NCBI GenBank assembly: GCA_028023455.1
Contig: JAQFVV010006199.1
Coordinates: 8,504,972 to 8,568,971, forward strand
Length of the DNA stretch: 64,000 nt
From: Epiperipatus broadwayi
Taxonomy: Eukaryota; Onychophora; Udeonychophora; Euonychophora; Peripatidae
Direction: 5' to 3'
This document shows positions 52,029-64,000 of this stretch, piece by piece. The position numbers were made by a program, and so were the translations under genes. Every line of letters starts with the position of its first letter. The stretch's first letter is position 1. A model generated the notes under the pieces. That model searched no databases and had not been told where the DNA came from. It saw nothing but the letters and a program-made list of their open reading frames with translations.

Positions 52029-52310
52029 TTATACTCTGAGATTTTTATTCGCTTCTACAGCTTTCCTTGCTAGTTCACAGTTATACTTTCTTATATCATT
52101 TTCAACTCTTTTCCACACCATTTTGCAAAATTCAAGATATTCAATTCTTTTAAATGCATCATTTTTGTATATCTTCATAGTCCTTCTTTTTTTCACAAAT
52201 TCTCTAGTCTCAGTAGAAATTTTATTGCTCAATTGCTGCTTTTTTCTACCAGCTATCTTTGTTACAGTTCTTAAAAGTGTATCAATTATTTTCATATTAA
52301 TTTCATTCAA
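52029..52310 (-). pseudogene. LINE linker region between endonuclease and RT
   Basis: A 93-codon frame reads in part TKIAGRKKQQLSNKISTETR and then AFKRIEYLEFCKMVWKRVEN. This basic, helical 'KLS.ET..L..KRR..K' block precedes the RT in RTE-type LINEs. It belongs to the element at 50406-52362 and is frame-shifted relative to the RT. Confidence 0.7.
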
Positions 52311-52373
52311 ATCCGAATCATGTTCAAAATCTACTAATACTTAAAACTGATTTGTAAGTTCTAATTTAAAGTT

Positions 52374-53129
52374 ATATGCATATATTTACAGAATATTGTG
52401 TATATTAAAATTAGAATTACATATATTGAAGAAAATATCTAAAATACTTTGTCTTTCGGACTCATAAAGTCACAAAGCCAAGCATTCTGTTTCTATAATT
52501 CTCCAACTGCTGTATATATTTTAATTTGGATATAATTAAATCACTTTCATTCATTTTAAAGATTTTACATGGATGCCTTAAACAGGCTACAACATTAGCA
52601 AACATGAAATTAAATCATCAGAGATGTCCATAACACCCTACTCAGGCAGAGTTAATTGTATTCATAACCTTGTAAACAATCTTCAAACTATCGTATATGT
52701 AAAATAATTTAAGCAGCACTATATAAAATGAAATATAACTTAAAAAATAAACTTCTAATTTTAAATATCATAATGCATTTAAGTTAGGAATTTATCTTTC
52801 TGGCTATGTTTCATATTATTTGATGCTGTTTAATTTATCTTATATTTATATATGTGTGTGTGTTCACTGGAGGGAGCTTACCAATAGCTCCAATCAAGAT
52901 TTAATTTATAAGTACCAAAAGAGAAAAAATTCAAAACCTCTATCAGAATGTCTTCATCCCAGACCAATTGGTTTTGAGCTTATGGCTCACTTCAGTGAGG
53001 AGCTAGGACTCTATACACTAGATGTAAAATACTAACTCAAAATTTTGAGTCAGCATTTATGTAATACGTTACTAAACTTAAAAGCAAGTTACACAATTTG
53101 TGTTTTGTTTTATTAATTATTATATATAC
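52374..53129. other. Intron segment; nothing recognised
   Basis: A/T-rich, with a short GT run near 52850. No feature recognised. Confidence 0.45.
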
Positions 53130-53133
53130 ATAT

Positions 53134-55202
53134 TGTAACAATATATAAATATGTCGTTACATTAATTTAAAATAAAAACTTAAAAGTTCGCAAATAAAAG
53201 TAAAAAACTAAACGCTAAAATTAAAATGTTGGTTAAACGTATATACATTCGCACAGATGCCAAACTTTAAAAATATATATATATATTTTTAAAAAAAAAA
53301 CAAATAAATAAGTATTTGAACGTACTTTTTTTATAAAAAAAGTACAAGATTTAAAAATAAAAACAGGTATTAATTAATTCTTGTAATCTGTAAATGGAAA
53401 TGATTGTTTATAAATTGTTTGAAAAGCAAGCTAGCCTTGGGCTCTTGTATAATTAAAATGATCTGATGAAAGATAGATAAGAAAATAAAGAGAAATTAGC
53501 TTGACCAATGGAAGCACTAAGCCTTGGCTCGGACCCTAACGAAAGTGATGGATTAGTGACGTTTTGTTGATTGAATCCGTGTGGATAATATAAAAAGGGA
53601 AATACAGTTTTTTCTGACAGTTCCAGCGTTTTGTGTTTGAGAGATGTGGTAGGACGCACATACCACACTCTCTATTTAAAAAAAAAATGAAAAGACTGCG
53701 ATACCTTGAACCAGCTATTGCCATCTCCAGAACATTATCTTCCAATGGAGGCATCGCGGGAATTAAAAGCAGAAACCTGGACTCTTCTACCGTGATCTAT
53801 GAACTTTACAAATTAACTACAACAAAAAAAAGTAATTAAGAACTTTCGTCATTGTTTTTTTTAAAGATTCAGCTAATTTAAATTTTAAAATGAACTCTTA
53901 TTTGATTTTCAAATTAATAATTGATTGTTTAAATTTATATAGTTAAGTTTTGCTAAAATCATTTCCATTTTATTATTTTTATTTGTAGTAATATTTATTG
54001 TAGAAATTATTAAATGCATTACATTTAAGTTGGGTATAGACGTTGCATAGATTCGTTAGCGGTTGATTATGTTGTGGTTTTCACAGTCGATTAGAATATA
54101 TAAGTCAACGATGTCACTGCGGTGTCTTATGATGAACACCAAAGGGTCTCCTGTATTCCCTCAGCAATTGACGTTATCGATTGACTCTGTATTTTGATCA
54201 GTTGTATTTAATTTGGAATGTTTTTGACCGTGGAATCTATGCAGCCGATCTATACTCGACATTATAAAACAAATTGTATAAAAATAATCTGTGCGAACAT
54301 ATTTAAATGTTAAATTTAAGTCGGGCGTGAATGGCTATATAGTTTTGTAAAGTTATATTAAGGGAGGGTAATCTTAGGTTATTCATTTCGTAGTTGAATT
54401 GGTTCAATGGATTGGATATATTTGTGTAATTGTAGATGTAGTATGAGTTCCGCTACGGGCAGGATTATATATATACGCCACACACCTTCTGTTTGTCTAT
54501 GGATGGGTTTGTAAGACAGCAAAGGACCGCAGTTCATTCCTATGGAGTTTTATGTTTATTGTTCTACTCGCCAACAGATGTAGCATTCCTGGTTGGTAGA
54601 GAGACAACTTTTTCTCTAATTCTACTTGCTGTTCAGATGTACATTTCTGACAGTATAGTATTTTGTGTTGTCGTATTTTCTTGCTACATTGAATGCATAA
54701 ATGTATCAGATGGATTGGCGCCGGTTTGATTGCGAAATTTGTTGCCTAAGGTTAAATCAGAGAAGAATATTTTCTTTTCAAATGCAGATCTATGTAGTCT
54801 ATTCATACTCGACTCACTAAATAAATATTAAACTCATGGTTGTAATTTACTTAAATGTAAAACTAAAGATTAATAGAAAAATCTAAAATCTTAAACTTAT
54901 TCCTCAAATTAGAATGATTTTATATGTGCGTAAATAAATATTTTTATGTGTTAATTTCTGGCAGTGGTTTTATTTATTTGTATTTAAGATATAAATTAAG
55001 ATATAGATTTTTATCTCTGCGTCTCCACTGAGCTAGTGACTTGGGCTAACGATCTGAATATTTAAATAAAGTGGAATCTTAACAGCGCGTATCTGCCTAC
55101 TCTATAAATTTTTCTAGGTTTAAATGCCTAGATGGCGCCCTGTAGAGCAGATATTGTAGTTTGCGGTTAGATTCGATCTTCACTTTCATTTCGATCGTTA
55201 TA
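53134..55202 (+). mobile_element. 2.1-kb LTR-like repeat, copy B (probable solo LTR)
   Basis: It matches copy A (16782-18877) in the same orientation over the whole length with frequent substitutions and small indels. It begins TGTAACAATATATAAATATG and ends TCGATCGTTATA; ATAT lies on both sides (53130-53133 and 55203-55206). The TATA box is tataaaaagg at 53589-53598, and the aaataaagtggaatc poly(A) signal lies near 55064. Copy B keeps more internal G+C, for example 'gatggcgccctgtagagcag', shared with copy A. No internal coding region lies next to it, so it looks like a solo LTR of a large LTR element. Confidence 0.75.
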
Positions 55203-55206
55203 ATAT

Positions 55207-58200
55207 ATTTACACAAACAAACACACAATAAGACCTTTATATCCATATTATTTGATTCCAAGCTTTTATATGAGTAACAAAATCCACAAATATTAATGAA
55301 TATTATATATATTTTAACAAATATAAATATTATACATGCGTATTTAATAACTATTTATTTAAAAAATTATACACATTTTCACAAAAATAATTAAACAAAA
55401 AATAGAATGCAGTAATGCTGGTACAATAAACTAAGAGAAGTAGAAAAAACACATTTAGAAATGTATGTACTGTACTCAAATTATTCTCTCTCTTTTTCAA
55501 AAAAAAAAAAAAAAACTATTTTTTATGGGATAAAAACTTATGCTGATGATTAGATGAATTAATGTCACTGAAGTAATTTTAAGCTATTGATTTCCTGATA
55601 ATGTTTCAGAAGAGTATATTTTTGATGATTCTGAAACACTGAATGATATCTTTACACATATAATATTTTATATAATCTTCCAGAATGCATTAAAATATTT
55701 GTTTTTAATTTATTTGTTGCTGCTTTTATAATTATTATTGCATCCATATTGGTGTTTTTCACTATTCTATTTATTGAGCACCAAGGTCTTCTTGAATATA
55801 TCAAGTATGGTCTTGACATACTTGGTCTAGAGATTACAGCAATGTGGCATTATTTGGAGAATATCATAATAGTAGGACTTTAAATTCAAATACTTTTTAT
55901 CATGGCATATTTTTTTTTATTTCAGGGATAAACATTCATTGAAATAATTTTATAGATAAAGCAGCTGTCATCAAAGAAGCTTTTCTGATTGTTGCAAGAA
56001 CATAGGAAGATTTATGGAAGTACATGGTATATTAGATTGACTTAAAAAAAATCTCCTCACTTGATCATATGACTTCCTAATGTAATATTAACCCTTTTGC
56101 CTGCTTTACCACTTTGGAAACATACATTTGATCAAGAATTTTTTTTCAGAATATCCTAGCCTCATCACAATTAAATGCTTGTTCTAGAAGCTATTCTTTT
56201 TTAATCAATTATTCATTTTAATTTTGTTGGAAATGTACAATAGCTTAATATCAGCAGATATAATTGCACTTGTAAGTTTGTTGTTTTAAAAATTGTAATA
56301 ATTTCAACTTATACAATCTCTTCAACCTGCAGCAAACATCTTGACATCACTCTCTTCCTAGGTTCTTTGCCAATGCATTTATATAGAGTCAGTTTTTTTG
56401 GCATAATATTAATCTCTACTTTCTTTTTTGCTTCATTTGCTCTATCCACAAGTGAAGTCTTAAAAATTACATTTATTCTTCACTAAATGCTTATCATGCT
56501 CCTTGGATATAAGTTCTAACAGTTTCAGAAACATAAACAATTCCAATAGATTTTTTTTAACCATTTCATTAATGAACAATTTATTTTATTGAATATCTAA
56601 TCAATTTCAGCTTACGTTTTGTGTTTTGTTTTTGTTTTTTCATTATAAAATCAATTGTTTTTATTTTCTTTTATAAAGAAAATAATTAATAACATCTGTT
56701 AAGCTTGATAGAAATGTTGTATCATTTTCTTGGTATATTGGAATCATTCCCGCAATGCTTTCATTGAAAATGCAAGAAAAGAACATGAATGAATGAATAT
56801 GTGAGATTTGTATAACAAAATTTATGTAAAATTTTTTAATTCCTTTTTTTTTAAATTAATATTTTTTTGAACAGCAATTTATAGATTCAGTGGATTTTGA
56901 GAGAAAATTCTACCATCTTATTATAAATATATGATTAGTATAAGGATTTCAAGCAGAGCTAATATATTTCTATCATATCTAGAATCTGAGTCCAAGACTC
57001 ATATTCCAATCAGGCTTACAATGTTTTTATAGTATAGATAACTAGCCCTTAATCAATCCAGCTAATAATTTACAATTGAACAGCAAATAAATATATGTTT
57101 TTAACTAGACAGTAAAATAAAATGGAAAACTGCTCAAATAGACATCACATGATATTTGTCAAGCTTGATAAGTAATGTCTTCTTTTCTCTTCCTATACAA
57201 AAGGTTTTGGAAATTTTTTACCTCAACACTGTATTATTTAAAGACTAATATACCTGAACATAATAAGAAAAATATTCTAGCTCATAAGCAGAGTTTGCAT
57301 TCAATTCTTATTGCATAATAAATAGTGCTAATTTTTCTATAGTTTTTTAGAGCCACCAATAGCTTTTGCAAGAAGGAATTATAATAATTATAGGTAATAG
57401 AACTTTTATAATATAATTGAAAATGTCAATGAATGACCTTGTATAATATTGATTATATCCTGAAATAGTATATAAATATAATTTTAGTTTACATTATTTG
57501 CATTAATATAAAAATCTTCACCTAAAAACAAATTGCACCTTAAACATAAAATATTTTGCTTAATTTTATCTTCTTTATTGAATTTGAAATATAATTTAAC
57601 TATATATATATAGTATTTAAAGATGTGTCAAAAAATAATAATTTTCAGATGAATTTAGATGTTTTGTTTTATACCTATACCCAAAATTTTTCAGATTTCT
57701 GTACAATTTATTAATTTTAAGTTGCTTATTGATTGTGTTTTTTTCTTAGAATGAAGTAATAGAAATCAATGGTTGTAATGTTTAAAGATCATAGCAGAAA
57801 ATATGGCATAAATTGGCAAAAGAAGTATTACATATTACTTGTAAAATGCATAACAATTTTTTAAAGACATTATTGATCAGCAGAAACATTTCTATATAGA
57901 ATAATCTGCATTATTTCTTTTCAGAAATCTTCTACACTTATTCATAAGGAATAAAAGAATTAATTATTTTTGTTCTAGATTCTGTATGTAGATTAGCTAG
58001 TTATGATCTCTATAGGTGTTTTTTATGAGGCAGAAAATAAATTGTGAAGTATATTTTTATTTTAGACTATATTTAGAGATATATTCTTATTTTCTAAGTA
58101 AGGGATAGAAATAAATATCCAATTACAGCAAAGAAGAATCTAAAACTTTATATTAATATTTAATCAAATAAATTATACTAATTATAAATTTAAAATGGCT

Positions 58201-58450
58201 GTGTTACCTTAGTTTTAGTTATCAAACCACAAGAAAAAAATTAAACTAAACTTAAATTCCTGATAATAATAGCCTTTAAAAAGCCATGGCAGAACAAAGG
58301 CATTTCTAAAAGTCTTTCATACAAGAATACTGAAGGAGAAGATATTAATCATCAATTTTCCAATTTATTTAATGATCAGGATTTGAATTAATATAACCAG
58401 ACACCCTTTTACCACATATTTGGCTGATTTTTTGGGTTGGCTTTGAATTA
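55207..58450. other. Long intron segment; nothing recognised
   Basis: About 3.2 kb of A/T-rich sequence with no frame above chance length and no repeat match that I could see. Confidence 0.45.
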
Positions 58451-58454
58451 GTTT

Positions 58455-58560
58455 CTTGAAAGTATAATTTTAAGAGTGATATTGAACCTAAAAAAAATTT
58501 CAAGTTTTATCTAGCTTAGATTCAAAATGAGGTCATAATAATGATACACATAACTGAAAA
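58455..58560 (-). mobile_element. tRNA-derived SINE fragment
   Basis: On the minus strand it reads ttttgaatctaagctagata followed by aaacttgaaatttttttagg, matching the 3' half of the copy at 62380-62515. The 5' tRNA-like half is eroded. Confidence 0.45.
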
Positions 58561-58597
58561 ATGTAGCAAATTTTTGGATGAATTTTAATTAGAAAAT

Positions 58598-59470
58598 ACC
58601 TAAACCACTAAACATCACATGAGTGCCACTCAGTGCAAACCAGAATAATCAATGGATGTCAGAAGGCTTGTGCATAAAATCCCTATCTAGTGTCTACTCA
58701 TTCAATATGCCCAGACTAGTTCCTAGCTTTTGTCAGTGAGGAGCTTTGGATCTGATAGCACTACACCTAGATCTTAGGATCTAATGCAACCCTCCAGAAG
58801 CCGCCTTTTATTTCTACTTAACTACAAAATTATGAGAATAAAATTGAAAACACAAAAATATTTTCAATCCAAGCCTATTAGCTTATATAGCCACAAACTA
58901 GAAACTAGTCTGAGGATATTGAATGAGTAGGCTTTAGATAGGCATTTTACACACAAGCCTTCTGGCATCCATTGATTACTCTAGTTTTCACTGAGTGGCA
59001 CTACTGTATGGAGAGTTTTGCCTGTTTTGATAACAGTTATGATCAAGCATAAGAAATGTGATAATGTGATGTTTAGTGGGTTAATATCAATCATGCCTAA
59101 CAGGATAGTGGTGACTATGGTTATTAAAGAACCAAAGACACTAAAATGTATGGGTACTGAACTGAGTTCAGACCTATATGACTATATAAGCTAATGAGCT
59201 TGGATTGAAAATATTTTTGTGTTTTCAATTTTATTCTCATAGTTTTGTAGTTAAATAGAAATCAAAGGTGGCTGCTGGAGGGTTGCATTAGATCCTAAGA
59301 TCTAGGTGCAGTGCTCTCAGATCGAAAGCTCTTCACTGAAGAAATCCACAAGCTAGAAATTAGTCTGGGGATATTGGATAAGTAGGCACTAGATATGGAT
59401 TTTATGCATAAGCCTTCTGGCAACTATTGATTACTCTGTCTTACACTGAGTAGCACTACTGTATGAAAAG
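58598..59470. repeat. Inverted repeat cluster (three copies of one unit)
   Basis: The left arm (58598-58893) is the complement of the right arm (59182-59457): both contain 'tttcaatccaagc', 'ggatctaatgcaaccctcc' or complement, 'gcataagccttctggca' and 'cactgagt.gcactactgta'. A partial copy in the right-arm orientation lies between them (58891-59085, from ccacaaactagaaactagtc). The class is unknown; no hammerhead core was found. Confidence 0.8.
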
Positions 59471-59579
59471 TTTTGCCTTAATTTAGAAAATACATATTTG
59501 TCTATTTAATATACTTTAAATATATTTGACTCAATAAGTATTTCTGATTTGATTAAAAGTTTGGAATATCATTTATCAA

Positions 59580-60310
59580 AATGCAACAACAGTAAGACTA
59601 TGTGCTAACATTAAGGCGATGCCAGCCTTTCAAAATTTTTTGCTATAGTTTACAGAAAGTATTTTATTGATTAAAATTGAAAATAGAAGAAATAAAAGTT
59701 AATAGATAATATTTCATAAGTGAAGAAAACATTACAAGAATGTAAATATTAAAGTAATATTCAAGAGTTTTTAAAAAAAATAGAGATAATATGGTTAATA
59801 GTAATGATTTACAAGAAGCTAATGACTACAAATATTTTGATCAAATCAGTAAAACATTTAGAAATATAATCACTTAACGTAAATCATAAAATTAAACTTT
59901 GATAGAAAGTTTTCATTAGAAATAATATTAAAAAGAAATATTCCCATCAATAATTTTTATTAGTCATGCCCATGTGTTTAAAAATGAAACTTACTTATAG
60001 ATCTAATACTGGACACACATTACAAATAACATTATTAAGACTTCATAAAACAAAATATGAAGAAGTGTATTTTGGGATTAAGAAGAACAAATTAAAAGCA
60101 AAATTCAAGGGTAGAGAGATTAAAGGATATTACTGACATTATTGAAAAAATTAATAAAAAAACTCAAATAGTTTGAAAATGTTCCTTAAAAAGATGATAA
60201 TAATAAGTGGGTAACTGAAGCCCTAACTGGAACTAGAAATTTTAAGAAACCTAAACTACTACCTATGAAATGGATAGATAAAAAAAAAGATAAAGTGAAT
60301 TAATTCAGAA
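59580..60310 (+). pseudogene. Decayed RTE-like LINE, 3' part
   Basis: Pieces on the + strand follow the C-terminal part of the RT at 50406-52362 in order: 'NDLQEANDYKYFDQI' at about 59800, 'NHKIKLN' at about 59883, 'MPMCLKMKL' at about 59965, then 'YFGIKKNKLKAKF' and 'NKWVTEALTGTRNFKKPKLL' at about 60205. Stops and frameshifts are frequent and no catalytic box remains. Confidence 0.65.
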
Positions 60311-60583
60311 AGAAAAATATCAATAATAATTGGAAATTATATATATATACGATTTATTATCCAAATTCATTTATGTATAATTAACTATAACTATTTGATG
60401 TTTTGGCTGGGTCACATATATACCTAATATAAAAGTTCATTTTTATAATAGAATTTAAAAATTAAACATAATTATATTTGGTAGTAGTGGAGATAGTGTA
60501 TTCCCATTTTTACAGGGATTTATTATAGCAATCTGATAAAATTTGTAATTACTTTTTCAGTATTTTATTTTTCCATGCAGTAA

Positions 60584-60587
<4 letters not shown>

Positions 60588-60676
<89 letters not shown>
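60588..60676. repeat. (AT)n microsatellite, about 44 repeats
   Basis: An uninterrupted AT dinucleotide run of about 89 bases. It is the longest simple repeat in the window. Confidence 0.97.
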
Positions 60677-60680
<4 letters not shown>

Positions 60681-62340
60681 AAAATGCAGCTGGCCTCAGA
60701 GAACATCAAGTGATAAAACAATTATATTAACAAAACATGAATATTGTTAATTTCCCACTTAATTATTTCAAATCCCCAAAGCCTTTAATGATGTTCAGAA
60801 AAATCTTGATAAGACAATTTTTACTGGAAAATGTGTAATAACTTCAATTTAAAAATGTCTTGTAGTAGATACTACTTTATAAAAAAATTATTTTAACATG
60901 CAGTAAATAATGAAGTTATATAAAATGTCTAATAATGTATCAAATTACACCTCTATGCTCTGGAAATAGAATATGATCAATTCTTTTGTCTATTTTTAGC
61001 TACTTCCAAACCTTGATGCATATTATTAATAATTGTCCAACACTCTGACTCATTTATGAGATAGCTTTTGTAAATGTAATATGGCATCACTCTTTGATAA
61101 GGAACTTATAGCATCAGTTTAGCATCCACATATAATGATTTATAATAAATAGACAAAGCATTTATGATCCTTTTCTGAAAAGTAGATAACACTAATATGA
61201 TATTACAATCGAGCAATAATACTTTATCAGTAGTTTTCTATTGATTGCAAATTCATTTTCACAATTTATTGTAGCAAATATTTTGAGCTACTGGAAAATC
61301 TTTTTAATTAATTTAATAATAAAGTTTGCATATAAAAAATATTTATTTTAATCTCATTATCAGAATAGAGTTTCTTTTCAAAAATGCTTCCTTAAAATAT
61401 TTGAGTCAGGGATGACAATCATTGATAAACCTGATTTGCTTAAAATGCTGAATTTGTCTTCAATAAAGAGTAGTAATTATTTGAATACTTTAAAACCACT
61501 ATGTGCATATTATGTTATATATCATATAGTGCTTTACCATAAGCATTATTTAAGTCTTGTAATTTATTGTCACAAATTTTAAAGTTAACATTTTATTTCG
61601 TGTTCTTTATTAGCATATATGCAAGAATGAAAAATCTACTTTCTTATATAAATGAAGCACATATTAGAAATCTAAAAACAAAACTCTTCATAAATTTATA
61701 ATTACATTATCATTCACATTCCAAAATAAATGGCCATGTTATCCAATTTATATAATATCTTTAGCATTTACTGACATATGGATTGTAGTTTTTTGAGAAG
61801 TTGAAGTTTTCTATGAAAGTATTCTTTTATGCCAATTCATTAACTATAGAAGTCACATTATGAGATAGTATATCACATTTAAAATATGCATCACTAATCT
61901 TAATTACAAGCACAATTGCTAAAAGGAATTAAAAATTCATGTTTAACATATGAAGGAAAATGATGCTGCTTTTTGTAAATGTATGATTATTCTAATGCTA
62001 TTCACATTTCAAAGTAAATAGTTGAATTATTCAGTTACATGTTTATCATAGCGATTGATTGTGATTGTTGGTTTGGCTCATACAACTAGTGAATTAGGTT
62101 TTTCATTTGAAACTGATTTTTCATGATTATTTTTATGAATTAACTATGCTTTGATCATTTATATTTATTGGATTGATTTTACTTTATAAATTAATGGCTG
62201 CATTGATGAAAGAAGATTAACATCTTTAAATAGCCAAAAATTCCCAAGTGTATAATTGCCAAGGAAGGGTTTGACTATTTTTTCCATCAATATTTATTCA
62301 CTAATTGAGAATAGCTAGATTCCTATTTTCTGATTAATAA
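60677..62340. other. Intron segment; nothing recognised
   Basis: A/T-rich, no recognised feature. Confidence 0.45.
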
Positions 62341-62379
62341 TGAATATTTTGCTGGGATAGCTATATCTTGATTACACAG

Positions 62380-62515
62380 GAAAAAAAGAAAAAATTCCAA
62401 TATAGAATCTGAAAAAATTTCAGGTTTTATCAAGTCTGAATTCAAACCTAAATCATAAGCATAACAGACAAATGCACTATCACTGCACCATGAGATTCAT
62501 TCAGAGATTTTTTTT
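62380..62515 (-). mobile_element. tRNA-derived SINE
   Basis: On the minus strand ctcatggtgcagtgatagtg gives an A-box-like TGGTGCAGTGATAG and aggtttgaattcagac gives a B-box-like GGTTTGAATTC at tRNA-like spacing. A tail with cttgataaaacctgaaattt and a purine/A-rich end follows. It ends about 90 bases before the last visible Rab23 exon. Confidence 0.6.
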
Positions 62516-62608
62516 GTATTGTATTATATTTAAAATTTGTGATCTTAAACTTGAAACTGGATATTTATTGCATATAATTTCCATGTTTTTCTTTTTTTTT
62601 CTTAATAG

Positions 62609-62692
62609 TTTTTAGGTATCTATCAGAACGTTATCTTTCACATATTAATAACATGATTGAAGAAGATACAAGTATTCAAAAAATAGGCCCCA
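62609..62692 (+). CDS. Rab23: Rab23 internal exon after G5 (C-terminal helix)
   Basis: The exon completes Val (G+TT) and reads FRYLSERYLSHINNMIEEDT and SIQKIGP, then one base of a split codon. It corresponds to the VFKYLAEKYL helix of Rab23 and the beginning of the variable C-terminal region. The acceptor has a strong pyrimidine tract (cttttttttttcttaatag) and the donor is gtaagt. The remaining tail and any C-terminal prenylation signal must lie in exons beyond 64000. Confidence 0.93.
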
Positions 62693-64000
62693 GTAAGTAT
62701 TTATATATATATTATTTTATAAAAATAAGTAATTAATATAGTAAAAGTAAATATTGAATTTTTTTATATATATAATCATTATAAAAAAAAAAAAAAACAT
62801 ATCATTGCCAATAACAAACATTTTGCCAAATTCACTTGATCTGTAGTATTATAAAACTAAAGTTTTCATTTTTTATATCTTGGAAATTAAGTAAAGAATA
62901 TATTCAGCAATTATAGGAATAATGAGGAAAAAAGAAAGGCATACTGATTAGATTATTTTATTGGCATGAGGAAATACTCTTGTTTGGATTGAAAATTTTA
63001 GAATGCAAAAATTTGACTGACTAAAGAAAAAAATATACAAGTAATAGAGGATTTTATATGAAAATATGTTAGTCAATTAAAAAAATTGTTGGGTAATTGA
63101 GATTAGGCACGCAAAAAAACTGAAAACGATTGAAAAATAATATTTATTAATAAATGGAAAAGGAATTTACTTCTTAGAAAAATAGTAAAAGATTTGTTGA
63201 AAATTATGAATGAAAAGAAATCATAAGACTTTATTTTCATTTAAGCAACATTTTTTTATTTAATCTGAATATGCACACTTATTATTTAAAAAAGAAACAT
63301 ATTATAATAAATATAGCCTTAATAAATATGAATAAATAATTATATATATACACACATGTTTAAAAATAAAATTTAAGGAAAATAAACCTAGTGGGAATAC
63401 CTGGCTTCTATTTTAGTTTTTTATATATAAATAAAAATATTAAAAAAACAATTTTCTAAAAAAAATAATTATATAAAAATTAATATACAGAATGACATGA
63501 GTATTACAATAAATGGGGAGTATTTTTTTACTTTCCAACATAATATAGATGATTAAAAACAACAAAGTTTAGACTGGTGGGAGTAACAAATGCATAGGAA
63601 TAATGACAATTTAATAGTTTTATACATATAATAGTTTTTAATTTTTCATAAGTTAAAAAAAACTGCTTAGGTATAATTTCGTTTTTAATTGTATTATTTT
63701 AATCAAAAAAAGATAGAATATAAATTAGTTTATTATTTGGAATTCTTATAGGAATTATATAAATTATTTAAAAACATTCAAATCTTCAAAATAATTTTTG
63801 AAATTTTAGCATTCTCATTATTTAATTTCATATTTTTGACTTTATGCCATTTCCCCACTATTTAAGTATATTATAGAAACCAAAATATATTGAAGATTAC
63901 ATTTTTTTCTTCTACTAACTTATTCTGTTGCAACAATTGTAATATACTTAAATTAAATCATATTTGAATTTTCTCTTTGTAATAAGCACTAGGGTGGTTT
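62693..64000. other. Intron segment downstream of the last visible exon
   Basis: A/T-rich. No further Rab23 exon was recognised before the window ends. Confidence 0.5.

Larger units (their letters stand above)
50406..52362 (-). mobile_element. 5'-truncated RTE-like LINE with 11-bp target duplication
   Basis: aatttaaagtt lies at 50395-50405 and again at 52363-52373. The element's 3' end is at the left, with a (GAT)n-type tail (seen as catcatcatcatcaaac on the + strand), typical of RTE-type LINEs that end in short tandem repeats. The coding part runs right to left and covers a linker, the whole RT and the C-terminal region, but no endonuclease, so the insertion is 5' truncated. It interrupts the Rab23 intron less than 300 bases after exon 4. 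Confidence 0.9.

Noticed and set aside
51919-52344. 141-codon + strand frame as a membrane protein
   Set aside because: It is the opposite strand of the LINE linker coding region.

Overview
This looks like about 64 kb from inside one very large animal gene. The DNA is strongly A/T-rich. Its only host coding sequence is five short exons on the + strand, at 1909-1994, 23055-23131, 34660-34739, 50038-50120 and 62609-62692. They join in phase, with GT..AG borders, to encode a Ras-superfamily GTPase. The DTAGQE box, the NKID box, the TSVKED segment and near-identity to the animal family in the translated pieces identify it as Rab23, a small GTPase linked in animals to Hedgehog signalling and cilia. 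The 5' exons (P-loop, switch I) and the 3' end (C-terminal tail) lie outside the window. The four complete introns are about 21.1, 11.5, 15.3 and 12.5 kb.

The introns are filled with transposable-element debris of a metazoan, probably invertebrate, type: Penelope-like elements (PLEs), RTE-like LINEs, LTR elements and tRNA-derived SINEs. I cannot name the species. Region 1-23 kb holds a decayed LINE (3.1-4.9 kb), a gag-only LTR retrotransposon with 334-bp LTRs (5445-11478), a 2-kb element with inverted ends (12184-14143), a SINE with clear target duplications (15036-15137), a Penelope-like element broken by two later insertions (16.26-20.12 kb), and a tandem-plus-inverted repeat cluster (20.57-21.72 kb). 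Region 23-35 kb holds a less A/T-rich segment (23.6-25.4 kb), a SINE, a fragment of the ribozyme-bearing family and two decayed LINEs. Region 35-50 kb holds a decayed RTE, a second SINE, a cluster of ribozyme-bearing repeats (38.88-39.95 kb), a head-to-head PLE palindrome (39951-40863), a tandem duplication and several hairpin elements. Region 50-64 kb holds a 5'-truncated RTE LINE with an 11-bp target duplication (50406-52362, minus strand), a second copy of the 2.1-kb LTR-like repeat (53134-55202), an inverted repeat cluster (58.6-59.47 kb), another RTE remnant and a long AT microsatellite.

The most notable find is a dispersed family of short repeats (about 220-380 bp) in which four copies retain a complete type I hammerhead ribozyme fold: CUGAUGA, a stem II, GAA/A, a three-base-pair stem III and a bulged stem I, with at least two compensatory base-pair changes between copies. 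They resemble the hammerhead-bearing parts of Penelope elements and the non-autonomous 'retrozymes'. PLE fragments lie in the same introns and one copy sits inside a PLE coding region. No protein of any mobile element in the window appears intact.
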